Part shown: positions 44,712 to 57,600 of the stretch, piece after piece
Layout of the letters: every line of letters starts with the position of its first letter
Position numbering within the stretch: position 1 is the stretch's first letter
Origin: Gyrodactylus bullatarudis
Taxonomy: Eukaryota > Platyhelminthes > Monogenea > Gyrodactylidea > Gyrodactylidae
Direction of reading: 5' to 3'
Length of the DNA stretch: 64,000 nucleotides
Assembly: GCA_012064415.1 (NCBI GenBank)
Contig: SSNU01000275.1
Span: 105,293 to 169,292, forward strand
The notes under the pieces: generated by a model
Database searches by the model: none
What the model was told of the DNA's origin: nothing
What the model saw: the letters and a program-made list of their open reading frames with translations, nothing else
Translations under genes and position numbers: made by a program

Positions 44712-45509
44712 TTAATTACTTTCAGGAAGAGCTTGAAGAAAGTCCTGCGAATGTGAGTCCTGTAGAAGAGACATTCTACTAGTTGATCGAATCAAGATTA
44801 TCAGAAATTTCCTAAATGAGAGTAACTTGGAGTTTATCAAGGTCTGATTGAGATAAACAAAACTAGATAACATGATTATCCAGAGGGATAAAATCCAAAG
44901 ACTAAAGTTTTCCTTTTCTGATGATTCCTGTCGATAAACTGTGTTTTTGTTGTATTTGAATATGGGAATTTCTGAGGTGGATAGCCAGATGAAATCGATC
45001 AACTGGTCGATTTTGAAGTCTAATTCTTCATATTCAGCATATATAATATTTCCAACTAAGAGAATGAGTTTTGGGGTGAAAAATAGATCGAAATTCCACT
45101 TTATGGATAAGAATTCTTCTTCTCTTATTGAATAGAATCGAAACTGGGGGAATAATTTGATCAATTGCTGAATCTCGGGGAAAGTTTGTCGACTATACTC
45201 ACATTTAGGAGAATAGACAAGTAGAAATTTACAGTCGTACAAAACGAGGTTGTGATCTTCAATTAAAATCCTATCATTTTTTGATACTGCGTGTGGATAT
45301 GTTTGATTATCTTTTCTAAACTCGTATTTACTAGTAAAAATATTTTTGATTGTATTTCTATCGGTGGGAATGAGATCATTTTTGTTGATTAATGATTGGA
45401 AAATGGATTTAGTTGCACATCGTTTAGACCATCCGTTGATTTCTATTTTTGGTGTTCCTTCTGTAATCTGAATAATATAAAACTGCAAAATTGCGCAAAG
45501 CAAAAACAT
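44712..45509 (-). CDS. Secreted or ER thioredoxin-fold membrane protein, TXNDC15-like
   Basis: Single exon; the in-frame ATG at 45507-45509 gives a signal peptide (MFLLCAILQFYIIQITEG), better than an upstream ATG at 45578 that would place 23 residues before it. About 265 residues. The body holds a thioredoxin-like stretch: LYDCKFLLVYSPKCEYSRQT, then LFPQFRFYSI and FTPKLILLVGN. The active-site motif is CEYS, with only one cysteine, so disulfide exchange is doubtful, as in TXNDC15 and some TMX proteins. A membrane segment (LWILSLWIIMLSSFVYL) follows near residue 210, with a short basic tail. Family assignment is tentative. Confidence 0.6.
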   Translation of the reverse strand: MFLLCAILQFYIIQITEGTPKIEINGWSKRCATKSIFQSLINKNDLIPTDRNTIKNIFTSKYEFRKDNQTYPHAVSKNDRILIEDHNLVLYDCKFLLVYSPKCEYSRQTFPEIQQLIKLFPQFRFYSIREEEFLSIKWNFDLFFTPKLILLVGNIIYAEYEELDFKIDQLIDFIWLSTSEIPIFKYNKNTVYRQESSEKENFSLWILSLWIIMLSSFVYLNQTLINSKLLSFRKFLIILIRSTSRMSLLQDSHSQDFLQALPESN

Positions 45510-45646
45510 TTTCAAATTAGCAACGTCATTTAAAATAATACATGGTCGACTAATTCTTTTTCTAAGCCCATAATTCAAAAAGGAAAATGACGAATTTTCC
45601 TGAGGGCTATGAGAAACCGAAAGAAAGGCAGCTCCACTACAGAGAC
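45510..45646. promoter_or_regulatory. Divergent promoter region, thioredoxin-fold gene/MKK7
   Basis: 137 bp between preferred start codons (68 bp if the upstream ATG at 45578 is used). No motif I would name. Confidence 0.4.
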
Positions 45647-48600
45647 ATGTCCCTAAAAAATCTCAGGCTCCAACCAAAACGTCCGAATGAATGTAAGTGC
45701 TATCTGTAATAATTTTCCAGTGACATTGAGGAATCGATCAGAATCACCAGCAGCTAATTTTGGACAATCTAGAAAAGCCAAGTCCCTGAGTAGAGACATT
45801 GTCAATGATCTTCGACTCATAAGTGGCAAATTCAAGTTCAATAAGAAAACTATTTTTGCCTCTTTTGATGATTTCATCAATGAATGTCACATGGGATCTG
45901 GAACATGTTCTGTTGTCTTCAAAGTCCGTCACAAACAGCATAAAGAATTTTGCATGGCAGTTAAACAAATGCAACAGTACTCAAACTCTGAAGAGGAAAC
46001 AAAAAGAATTCTTATGGATTTAGATGTTATTATAAAAAGTCATGACTGCCTTCACATTGTCCAATGCTATGGGATTATTTACTCCCCAGAAATCGTCTGG
46101 ATTGGCATGGAAATTATGGCCACATGCATTGAAAAGCTGTTAGAGCATGTGGATTTTATACCTGAGAAGGCCGTCGCCAAAATAGCGGTAGCTATCATTA
46201 AAGCTTTGGATTATCTCAAAATATCTCATAAAATCATTCACAGAGGTGAGCATTCAACTATTTACCAATGTAATCCATGTTCTTATTTCTCCTTATATTA
46301 TATCCCTTTTACAATCTTTCTCGCCAAACAACTGCAAGTTAATGATAAAATATTGGTATTCTTTCCTCATTGATAGGATATTGATTACAATTTGTTTTAT
46401 TTTAATACAGTCAAAAGGTATCATCATAATCTAACATGAAAATGTTTAATATTTTTTTGTCTAATTAATTAACATGTTTAATTATAAATAATATGTTTAC
46501 TAATCTAAAATTAACCTTTAACTTATTTATAAAGAGAGGTTAAAATCAATGGAATGCATTAAATAAATCACGAAAGGATTTGAAAAATTTGCAAATCGAA
46601 TTTTTGACATTCTGAAGATGGAAAGTTATCCCATTGAATATAAAAGTGTTTATCAGGGTTAAAAATGTGAACCATGTGATGTTATTCAGATCAAAATCAA
46701 AAGTCATAGTCATGAATTTGCACGCATAAAACAAAATAAATTTAGAAAATTATTAGGATGGAAGTAAATGAAAAAGTAAATGTGTAATGCATCTTGAAAA
46801 TAAATGTCTTGTTAGCTTATAAGAAGAAACAATTTGACCTAACCTTCTCTCATCTTTTTTAACCTGTATATATAGGATCAATATATACGACACAAAATTG
46901 TTGATTTATAAGTAGTTGAATTAACAGGACTTTTCATACTTTGGATTATAATCTGACCAAATAAAAATTTTAATATTAGCTTGAGAACACAATTTAAATA
47001 CAGAATAAAAAATGTTTATCGATGAAAAAATTATTTCTAACTAGAGACCAATCGTTTGACCGATCGACTTATTCTCTACATTTGATCAATCAATTAAATT
47101 TCGCTCAGATCACATAAAAATTGACAAAAAATTTCAAATACTACAGTCTGGATAATGTCATAGCGTTTTCTTTAATATTTTATTTTGCCATTAACAAAAT
47201 AATTATAAATTAAGAATTACTATCTCGAATAAAAAGTTGTATTTAATGTATTGATTTTTACATTATATTCTAATATGTAGATATTCTCTTTCCCAGTTAC
47301 TGGTAGAGTAAATGTGAAAACCCTGAAGATAAGCTCATAATACAAATACTTTTATTAAAAATATATTTGTTTGTAAAACCTCATTGGATGTAAAATTTAA
47401 TTTATTGCATAAAATAAATTAGCTAAACCTGACTAAAAAATCTGTGAATTATCTTAACCCTTCAATGAAGGGCCTTCATGTCCCATTGTTCCATCAGTGG
47501 AACACAACATTTTCTTGAGTGATAATTTTCACCCCTTTAGAAAGGAAATTTATTAAGCTGGAAAAATATCTGTAATTCATAAAGATAGCTTTTCACTGAT
47601 ACTAACCAAAGTTATTTGAAAGAGTTAATATCTGGAATCAGCGTACTTATTTTGGTAAGGTTACAAATTTTCTAATTTTTGTGATGAAAAAAATAATTTG
47701 GGACATGAAGGGTTAAACTAAGTGAAGCTTAATAATGTTTAAAATCTACTTGTCAGGAAAATAAATATTTTTCCTATCCTACAGGGCATTGAGACTTTAG
47801 AAAAGTTTGGCACTTCCTTCGTTTTAATAACTTATCCGCTCATCAAATTATGGGATTAAATGATGAATAGTCAAGTAGCTTTCGATTAAATCTGTTCAAT
47901 TTATTTCATTAACTTTAATGGTAACATTCTGATCTAATTTCCTAATCTTGAATAAACCACGTTGATTAATTTCATTTAGAAAAAAGAACTGGACATATTT
48001 TCAAGTTTTTATACATGTTTTTTATGGTTCTTTAAATAAAGCTATTCTCAATGGACCAATCAAAATGAATCAATGATACTCGATGTATTGAATGGGAAGG
48101 AGAGGTCTAAGTATATTGCATTTTTTGACCTATTCAACCTGTAACTAAGTTATACAAACGAATCAAGCCTTTATGTGATGTTTATTGCACCTGCGTAATA
48201 ACTGAGAATTTCCGACTTTAAATAATCGCCCTATTTATGTCTTATTTTTCAAATGTCCAATGTAATTTTTATTACTTTCTTCCAGATTTTCCTTTGGTTT
48301 GGAAATCATCTTGATTATCCCCTATGTATAGGCCCGTCTATACATACTGAGAGTGATATGTCGATAAAATTACGTTCTACCACAAAGTTTCTTGCCATAT
48401 CTTCTGAATTTCATAGCTCCAAAATATCATTCTCCGATAAATTAAGGACATCAATTAAAGACGAAAAAATTTTTCCAATGAATCAACTCAATGAAACTCA
48501 ATGGAATTTGCTTCGTTAAAAAACTTCTCAAGCTCGAATTATTTATATTTTGATTTTAAACTCTATCAAGTCTTTTTAGAAATTAATCCAGCCTTAGTTA

Positions 48601-51600
48601 AAATATACGAAAAAAATTTAAATATTGTAATATTTAAAAATTAAATAAGAGGAAGTGCAGGCATTTAAAAAGTGAAATTGTATGTTGACTCATTGCATAA
48701 TGTTTAAAATTAATAAAGGCTTGATTCTTTTGTATAACTTAGTTACAAGTTGAATAGGTCAAAAAATGCAATATACTTATACCTCTCCCTCCCATTCAAT
48801 ACTGGAATATAGGTATGAAAACTGTAACTGATTTAGACCATTACCCATCCTAATTAATGAATTTCCAAGCAGTAAAAATGATCGAAAAATAGGAATTAGA
48901 CTTTCGCTCGTGAATGGAGTATTTTCAAAAATCTTTACGACCATTTTTGGTCTTCTCGTCTATTTTGATACTTTGATACCTTAAAATCATCCTGAATAGC
49001 AGTACATATGTTATTTCAAATCTAATCATTTTAATGTTTTTCTTGTATGACTTAAGGTTAGCTGGTTGATATAAAGTTGGGATTTGAATCATGTCAAACA
49101 TACTATAGAATTGTTCTAGCCAAACAGTTGAACAACTAATATAAAGAGGGATAAACTTTATTTGAGTAAAAATCCAACTTTTCTATCCGTTCACAGCTCT
49201 GTATGTGATATTATTTTTCATCTTAGATGTCAAACCATCCAACATGCTGCTAAGTCAGAGTGGAGACATAAAGCTCTGTGATTTTGGGATCAGTGGAAAT
49301 CTTAAAGATTCCATTGCCCAGTCTCATCGTAACGGCTGCTTTGGATACATGTCCCCGGAGCGCTTCTCAAAGTCTTCATACGATTCACGTGCTGATATTT
49401 GGTCCCTTGGAATAAGCCTTGTGGAAATGGCTACAGGAAAATTTCCTTATGCTGATAGTAAAAATGCTTTTGAAATTATCTCCAAGATTATATCAGATCA
49501 ATCGCCGAGTCTTTCCACTGTCACATCGACTATGAAATTCTCACAAGACTTTGATGACTTTATAAACAAATGGTAAGTTTTTCATTCAGAAAAAAACTCT
49601 TTCCAACTTAAATTGAGATTCCCCATTAGCTTCAGAAGTCAAGCTGGGAATTTTTGATTTTTCCAAAAAATAGAAATATTTTTTTCTCGATTTCAAAATA
49701 TTGAAAATTTATCTATTTTCAGTCAACTTGAAGATTTTGGAAATTTATGAATATTTTTCTTATATTAGAAAGGCGATGCCTGTCATTATGAATAAATAGG
49801 TACTTTATTTCAGGCATACTCTTCAGTCTTTACATGCCAATATAAATACATTAACAGATTACAATAAGAGCAAAATACAATCTGATTGGTTGGCCTTTTA
49901 TCATACTTGTGCAATACATCTAATTAAAGCTATTAGTTGACATGAAGATGAGAATTTACTATTCTTACAAAAAATCCGATATTTTTCTCCGGATTCACAG
50001 AAAAAAATAATTTTTTGAATTCTAAAACGGAATGAACTAATAAGATGTGGATATTCGAAAAAATTTCGAGAAAAAATTCAATCTGACCAAAATTAGGCCA
50101 TTTTTCGAACTTAAAAAATGTATCAAATTTCCACTTTTTAACATTTGAACCCAAAGCAGTTAAATGATGATATTTGGGATCAAGATTGAACGAAGAATTC
50201 GAATTCACCTGCAGAAGTTCTTTGAAACTCGTCATTACTGTGGGAAATCGAACCTTTTGAGTTTTTCGATCATCACGAAGGCAAATTATCCAAAATCTGG
50301 AAGTTTAACTTTTTCTCGGAACAGTGATCTTCTCTATCTCTATGGCCAAATTCGAATTCTTCGTCTAATGTTGATCCCAAATATCAGTACTTAACTGCTT
50401 CGAATCATCGAAATCGATAAAAATTGTGGGTTCAAAAGTTGAAAAAGTGAAAATTTGATACATTTTCCGTATACATTGTGGGGAGTGTGTATAGACATAC
50501 TTTTGACTCCCAATGGATACTAATATATGTGTTACCGTGAATTTTGAAACTTGGGAAGTATCGAAACTCCCCGGGGATTATCTTAAAAAGTTACTTTTGA
50601 AATCAACAAAAAAATTTGGAACCTTTCGAAATTTGGGCTGCAACTCACAATTTAAAATGCATTCGAGTTTTTCCTATTGGATTTAAAAATATTTGAGATT
50701 TTTATAAAAATAATAAAGTCCCAATTTCATGCAGACTTTAGTTAACACTCCTGATTGAGCCTAACTATTAAATTCTTTTGGTATCCAATGTATGTGAAGC
50801 ACTTGACGAGTTATAGATTTTTAAATTTCTTCCGGCAGACGAAAAAAATTTGCAGACTAATTAAATTTTTTCATGACATTTATCAAAAGATAATGACATT
50901 TTATTGCCTCAGCTTATTGATCATAGCCATACATTCCTCTGCAGGGCTTTACGCAGACTGATATTATATAAGGAAGTAGGTTATAAATAATCACATACAG
51001 ATTTCTTCTTCTCTCTCTCGGCTATAGAAAAAGAATTTAAAAATAAATGGTTAAGCGTTATAAAGTATTAACAAACGATTGCTTGCTGTATTCCTTTTTG
51101 AAATTGACTACCAATTTATAGAACTTTACAGAATAGTTGGGGAAGACAATATAACCTATTGAATTGTCTAAAATTCAGTTGAAACTAAATTTTTTAGGTT
51201 GAAACACAATATTATGTCTACTTCCAAGTAATGACAAGAGTATTTTGATATAATTCAGGGGTAGAGAGAAAAGAGGGTTAATTTTTCACATGTATATTTT
51301 TCACAGGTACTACTGATCTTCTTTTTCATAAGAAATCAATCCAATAACCCTATTACTATTAACTAGAATTTCGTAAGCCTAGGGCCAATGCCCATAGGAA
51401 CTGATAAATCTTTTATTTGACTCGAATATTATTATTATTATAGTTTTTGGACCAACCAGAGCACTTGATTTTCATTTGTATTTTATCAGTCGGATTTTTA
51501 TCGTATGAATCGGTACATTTTGTTCGGGATCCTATTCTCAATAAGACAAAATAATAGTTTCATCATGCATTAGAAGTTATATATACCAAAGAATATACAG

Positions 51601-54600
51601 TTTTTTAGGTAGTCACTTTAAAAAGTCGCAAGGCTTTTTTTGCTACTTTTTGAAATTCGATTTTGCCAAAAAATTGCCATTTTCAGTATAAAAATGCTAT
51701 ATTTTCTAGTGATAACTAGAGCAGAAATTTTTCTATTTCGGATTTAATGAGTAGAATTTCATTTTTTCATCCCTGATTAGAAAGGTAATTTATTAACCTA
51801 TAAAATTATGTATAATTCATAAAGATAGCATTTAACTGATGCTAGCCAAAGTTACTTGAAGAAGGGTGGTTTTTTGAAAATTTAGTCAAAAATTAAAAAA
51901 ATATTTAGAACCCTATTTGCTGAGGCCTTAGGAAAAATAAAATAATTCATTATGAATTTCATTATAAAATTACGAATTTTCTAATTTGTGCGATGAAAAA
52001 GTTTGGGACTTGAAGGGTTAAATCCAATTACCAATTAACCACATTTTCTCATCTTTTGAACTCAGAGACTTTCGACCTTTAGAAAAGGTTTTAGAAATTT
52101 GAAATGGTGATTATCAGATGGTCAAGATTTTCCTGGAGAGATATGAGAATCTCGGATATTTGGTACCCGAATATTCTAAAACGCTTAATCGAATTTTCAA
52201 AATTGATTCAAGTATTTTGAAAGTTCTCTGATCGCCCAGTTATAATCATCAATGTACTTGTATTGGCATGTATATTGGCACAATCTATTTTTTACAAATT
52301 ATTTATTTTATTTCAGTCTAGTCAAGGACTACAAGAGTCGAGCAAAATATTCAGAATTGAAAGAGACTAACTTTTACTTAACCCATGACTGCCTACCATA
52401 TTCGATAGAATTCTGGATGAAGGGTCTCAATATTGACTTTACCCAACTATCAATTGACTCAACATCCAAGAGTACACGACAAGTCTCTGATGATAGTGAA
52501 GAACTTCCAACACCGAAAATACCAGAGGAGCTCATTTTTAGACAACAACCACGACACCTTTTGAACTTGATCAACAAAAGGGTAACTAATGAAAGTGAAA
52601 AGCTTTGCAGAAATACCCAGACACTGGATAACGTTGAGAAATCCAATCCTGATAAGAAATCATTGGATTTTTTAATTCTTCCTCATCATAATTTCAATCA
52701 GCTCTCATCCCGATTCATTTCACCATCAGGTTCTCAGCCTAGCTCTGGCTATGGATCAGCTGGCTCAGACAATTCACCTGGCACTATTTCAACAGCTATT
52801 CGTAAGTTTATCATCTCTCATTATATTGTATTGCATTAATTTGTGTTGAAGCATGTGTCGAAAATGCTTCGCCATTTCGTCATTTAGTTTTAAACATCCA
52901 GAATTTTTCAAATCGCCGCTCAATTCTCATTGAATTTTTACTATGCAATCACTAAAATCCGGCATATCTTGGGCTTTTTAATGAATTTTGCAGGTTTTAT
53001 CTTCAAAAGTAGTAATACATTATCATTAAGAGGACCTTCATGGTGAATTTCGTTGTTTTAATCATGTCCGTGGGTTATTGTGGGAAAATGGGCAATGACA
53101 TAGTTTCAAAGACCATTCCAATCCAAAAAACATATGTTTATGTCAGCAGGAGAGTTCTGAATAGAGATTTTTTACACTTTTATTCTATCCGTAGTCATTT
53201 ACATTACTCTTTTCATTCAAGGTTTATTTTCCAAAAATAATTTCTCTAAAAATAGTATGGGTTTGATCCCATTACTTATCTGTTCTTTGAATTTAATTAA
53301 TGAGTTTATTTTTGGACAACAGTTTATTGCTTTACATTATATCTCAATAATATGTTTATTATCTTTTAGTGTAAATTATTTTCAAGTTTTTAGTCTCTGA
53401 TAGTTTATCGTAGACATCAAAACATTATCAGATTTCTTTATCTGGTAGAGTTCTGGCGGTTGCATATTCAGATTCTATTCTTTTCGTTTACATTTTCCTC
53501 TTAATCTCTTAACTCGAATTTAAATTGCATTGAGTATATACGTATTACGTTAGAGATTATTGCAACTTTTCAGTTCAATGAAATTCATTAGAAATCAGAA
53601 TATTCCTCTTTAATGATTTTTACGAGAAAAATTATTACAATTAAACCTAACGCTTTTTCAGATGATTTTATGAATGAATATTGTATTTCCAAACATTCTC
53701 TGTTAAATATCTAATTGCAATTTGTTTGTTTTATAAGTTTACAATTTTCCAATTCATCAGAAATTATAACTCTTGTAAATAACTTAGTCCCGATCATGTT
53801 TCAAGTGAAATCTTTAAAACTCAGTTTTCTTTATTGTCTTATAAGATAATTATCAAAATTTAATACCTTTATAATACAAACATATCCACTGATCTATTTG
53901 ATCAAATGATTATAGGGGTAGAAAGAACTTTATTCTCTCACTGTAATAATACTTATCTAATAGTACTCAATATGTCTGATATACTATACCCTTTTCAGTT
54001 CTATATGTGAACTTTGTGCATTTCAATAAGGAATAGTAAACTAAAAAGTATTCATTAATTGGTGCATTTGAAAAGAGATTTGTTTTTTTTGTTAGAATGG
54101 ATTCCTTATATTTAAAAGTCAATAAAAATATTTTAACAATAAAATTGCCGACCTTTATCAAGAATATTTCCGTTAGTGAAAACTGGCGTATATTTGAGTG
54201 ATAAACGTTATATTTCTCTGGGTCTCTTCGACTCTACCTCTCTAACATTTAAATACCTTTACTATGCAGAAGATTTCATGGCTTCCATTGGTCCATTTCG
54301 TGGTTGTATTTCAGCCTTCATCATCATTCGATTCTAGTTCCAAGTACTGCCCAAGCAACAGTTACGAGAAGCCAAAAATTGATCATCTAATTATGACCCA
54401 ACCTGTAATTACAGACAAGAAAATTTGTGAGGAGAAAACGACGTAGAGACAGTGGACAGCAGAAAATTGATTAGTGTAGGAAAGCCAGAAATAATTAGTT
54501 ATGAGCAGAGTTTTCCTGTTGACTCCCCCCTCCTCTAGTGAGGACTGAAATACAATCACGAAATGAACCAATAAAAGCCTTGAACTCTTCTGCAAAGTAT

Positions 54601-57600
54601 TTAAATGTTACCGAGGTAGAGTCTGAAGAGACCCAGGGAAATAAAACATTTATCACTCAAGTAAAAATACTCTAGCTTTCTCTTATAATTATGAGTTTAG
54701 AACGATACAAAATTTTCTTGATGAAGTTCGGCTATTTTATCGTTTAAATAAAAAAATAGTTATCTGAAACCATATATTTTAAGATCTGAATTAAGCATAT
54801 ATGATATATATTTTTGATTATCTATTTTGGTAAATTCTCTCAAAGTTTTTTACGATTGAAAGAAAAAGGAAAATATGGTCATTTTTCAAATTTCAATTTG
54901 TCGCAAAAATCCCATATTTTTGAACTTTTAGCTGAAAATTTTCGCAATGAGGTGAAGCATAAGAACAGAATCAGCATATTTGATTTTATTGTCGAATTAT
55001 GATCCCGCCTGAAGAACCACGAATTTAGGATTCGTTACCCGAAATCCCCTATACTCCAAAGCAACATTGGCGCAAAGTTTTGGACCAGGTGTTCACATTC
55101 TTAGATATAAAGTTGACGTGAAAATCTGATGGGGGCTCAAAAACGAAACAGACACGTAAAGTACATAAATTTCTCGATTTATTGTCCAAAGAGTTATAAC
55201 TTTATTACTAATTAAACCGACTATAGTTTTGGTGTTGAACTTTGTTTTTTGATCATTTCCACGACGTGAAAATCAATGAAATTCCGATTATAATTGATAT
55301 ATATCAAAGATCTGTCAAAAATTATGGGTCCATCTACACATTAAAAAAATATTATCATTTTGCTGACTAATGTCTTACATTTTGTAGGTAGAAAACGAAA
55401 ATAGATTCTGGGTGAATATGAGCTCTTCATTTACGTTGGGTTCTCATCAGACCCTACACCGACATGTATAATATACATTGTATATTTATACAGAATATTA
55501 TTCAATGATAAGTGTAAAGTTCTTTTGGGCCAATCAGAGCATTTATTTGTAACCGGATGGAGGGGGTAGTTGGGTAGAATTCTGTCTGTTTCTATCTCTT
55601 TTTGAAATATGTTTCTATTCCTCTGGACCCCATGGAGATAGCTTTTTTTTCGACTCTTCCCTTTTGATTTTTGTTGCTTGGGTGAATTCGAAGCACATCT
55701 TTTCCGGGCCCGGTTTGAGGATCCTTTTGTCTCCAAGGGCTGGGAGTAGTACCTTTTCTTATATTGTGTTGCTAGGACATCATTGGCGAGTTGTTCCTCT
55801 GCTGATGCGGAGTTATCGTTGGTGTAGGGTCTGATGAGAACCCAACGAAAATAAAGAGCTCATATTCACCCAGAATCTATTTTCGTTTTCTACCTACAAA
55901 ATGCAAAACATTAGTCAGCAAAATGATGATATATTTGCGGAAATCAGGAATCTCAAGCAGGACGAAAAAATTATTAGGCTTTCTTGTCTAATTCTAATCC
56001 TGAAAATCTTCTTTTGACCATTTCTGTCACTTTCAAATCGATAAAAATTTTCAGTTCGTAAAAATGGGATGTTTTTGAAAATTTGTAATATGACCATTTT
56101 TTTAATTAAAAAGGATTTTTTTCTTCAAACGGTAAAATTAGGCATCATTATCTGGATTCTAGAAAATCTTTAACCTATTCGAATTCTTCATGAAAAGATT
56201 GAGATTTCTGTAAAAATGATGCAGATTCCCAACTTTTTGTAGTTACTCATACTTTTGCTTAAAAGATACTTTGGTTCATTATTTGACGATTAATATCGTT
56301 TATTGATTTTTCTTCAAAGCTACAAAATGTTAAGAATGAACACGAAAAAACTTTGATCATACTCAATTGAAAACGCATAGCCAATTATTTTCTATCAAAT
56401 AATCATCAAAAGACATCTTTATATAGTCTTATTACTAGGATGAATGATTTTATAATTCAAAATCTTATGAGTAGGGCCTAAAAAAATAACGTTATAATAG
56501 GCAAAAAAAGAATATAAAAAGATTGAGATAAATGTTCAGAGACATTGGTTTTAAGCTGAGCTACCGATGACATGAGTGAATTAGAAATAAGAATATGCCA
56601 GATTATTTCACAAATAAAGATCTCTATTTCGGGCATACTCATCAGTGTGATACATGCCATATAAATACTGGTTTTACAAGAGAGAATAGAGATGATGTTA
56701 TTGGTTGAAATTTCAACTCAAAATGTACAATTGGTTAATACCTGTTACCAGGTAAGAAATGTTGAATTTATAATTTTGTACAGTTTCAAGTGACAAAGGT
56801 AATTATGATTATAGTTTTTAAAAAGTTTTTCAATAGTGTTAAAAATAATAATGTATGATAATTGTCATTGATTATTGTGTTGCCGAGAAGAATTGGGTTA
56901 TCTGCTGATTTGTTTCTACCTCTTCTCGTCTTCTCTTCCTTGGAGGGGGTTGGGATCCCATAGGATTTCTCTCCCTTGGCTTCGGAAGGCTCATTGGTTT
57001 GACGTGATTCTTTTGAATACAGAGGTTTGGCTTTTGTTCGTTTATTAGATAGGCTTCTGCTGCTTTCAAAATGTAACCGTTTTTCCCTGATGGTTTGTAA
57101 ATTATTTCAAAGTTTTGAGGGGAAACTTGGGCATTACATGTTCTCAAGTGCTCTCTGATGGCAGTCTGACCCTTATAGAGGTGCTCATCAATCCTATCTT
57201 CAAGTCTTCTTGTCGTGCGTCCAATGTAAACTGAATCGCAAGGGCATTTGAACTTATAGATCAAGTTGCTCTTTTTGGAGGCTTCCATTTCGTCTTTGGA
57301 GCAGTTAGTAAACAGCTTTTGTGTCTTGAAAATCGTTCTCAGGTTGTCACCTGGATACGTATCACTGAAAACTTGATTGATTTTCGTTTGGAAAGTTGCT
57401 GCTATCTTATCTCCTTTGTATGGCAAGCTCAAGATCACAGTCTCACCTTCCTGTTCTTTTGGTTTCCCTTTTGGCGTATAAAGCTTTGAAAGACGGTCGT
57501 TGATTAATTCAATTGGATAATCATTCGATAAGAAAATTCTGATCAGGTCTTCTAGTTCACTTTCCCATGCAGATTCCGATACAATTCTGCGGGTCCTCTT

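Larger units (their letters stand above)
46246..49226 (+). other. 2.98-kb intron 2 of MKK7
   Basis: Holds a TTAA element (47454-47716) and a foldback (48070-48815). An 88-codon open stretch at 48253-48519 lies in the foldback centre and resembles nothing I know. Confidence 0.7.
49573..52316 (+). other. 2.74-kb intron 3 of MKK7
   Basis: Contains a PLE terminal-repeat relic (49780-49920), an FB-2 foldback (49935-50745) and a TTAA-element copy (51760-52021). No exon seen. Confidence 0.65.
55380..55915. mobile_element. Foldback element with one intact and one mutated hammerhead
   Basis: Arms of about 75 bp (TTTTGTAGGTAGAAAACGAA.. and complement) around a 380-bp centre. Each arm carries a 45-nt hammerhead-like sequence. 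Confidence 0.85.

Noticed and set aside
48253..48519. 88-codon open frame after a good acceptor in MKK7 intron 2
   Set aside because: It lies in the centre of a foldback element, and the MKK7 exons on both sides join in phase without it. Kept only as an unexplained open stretch.
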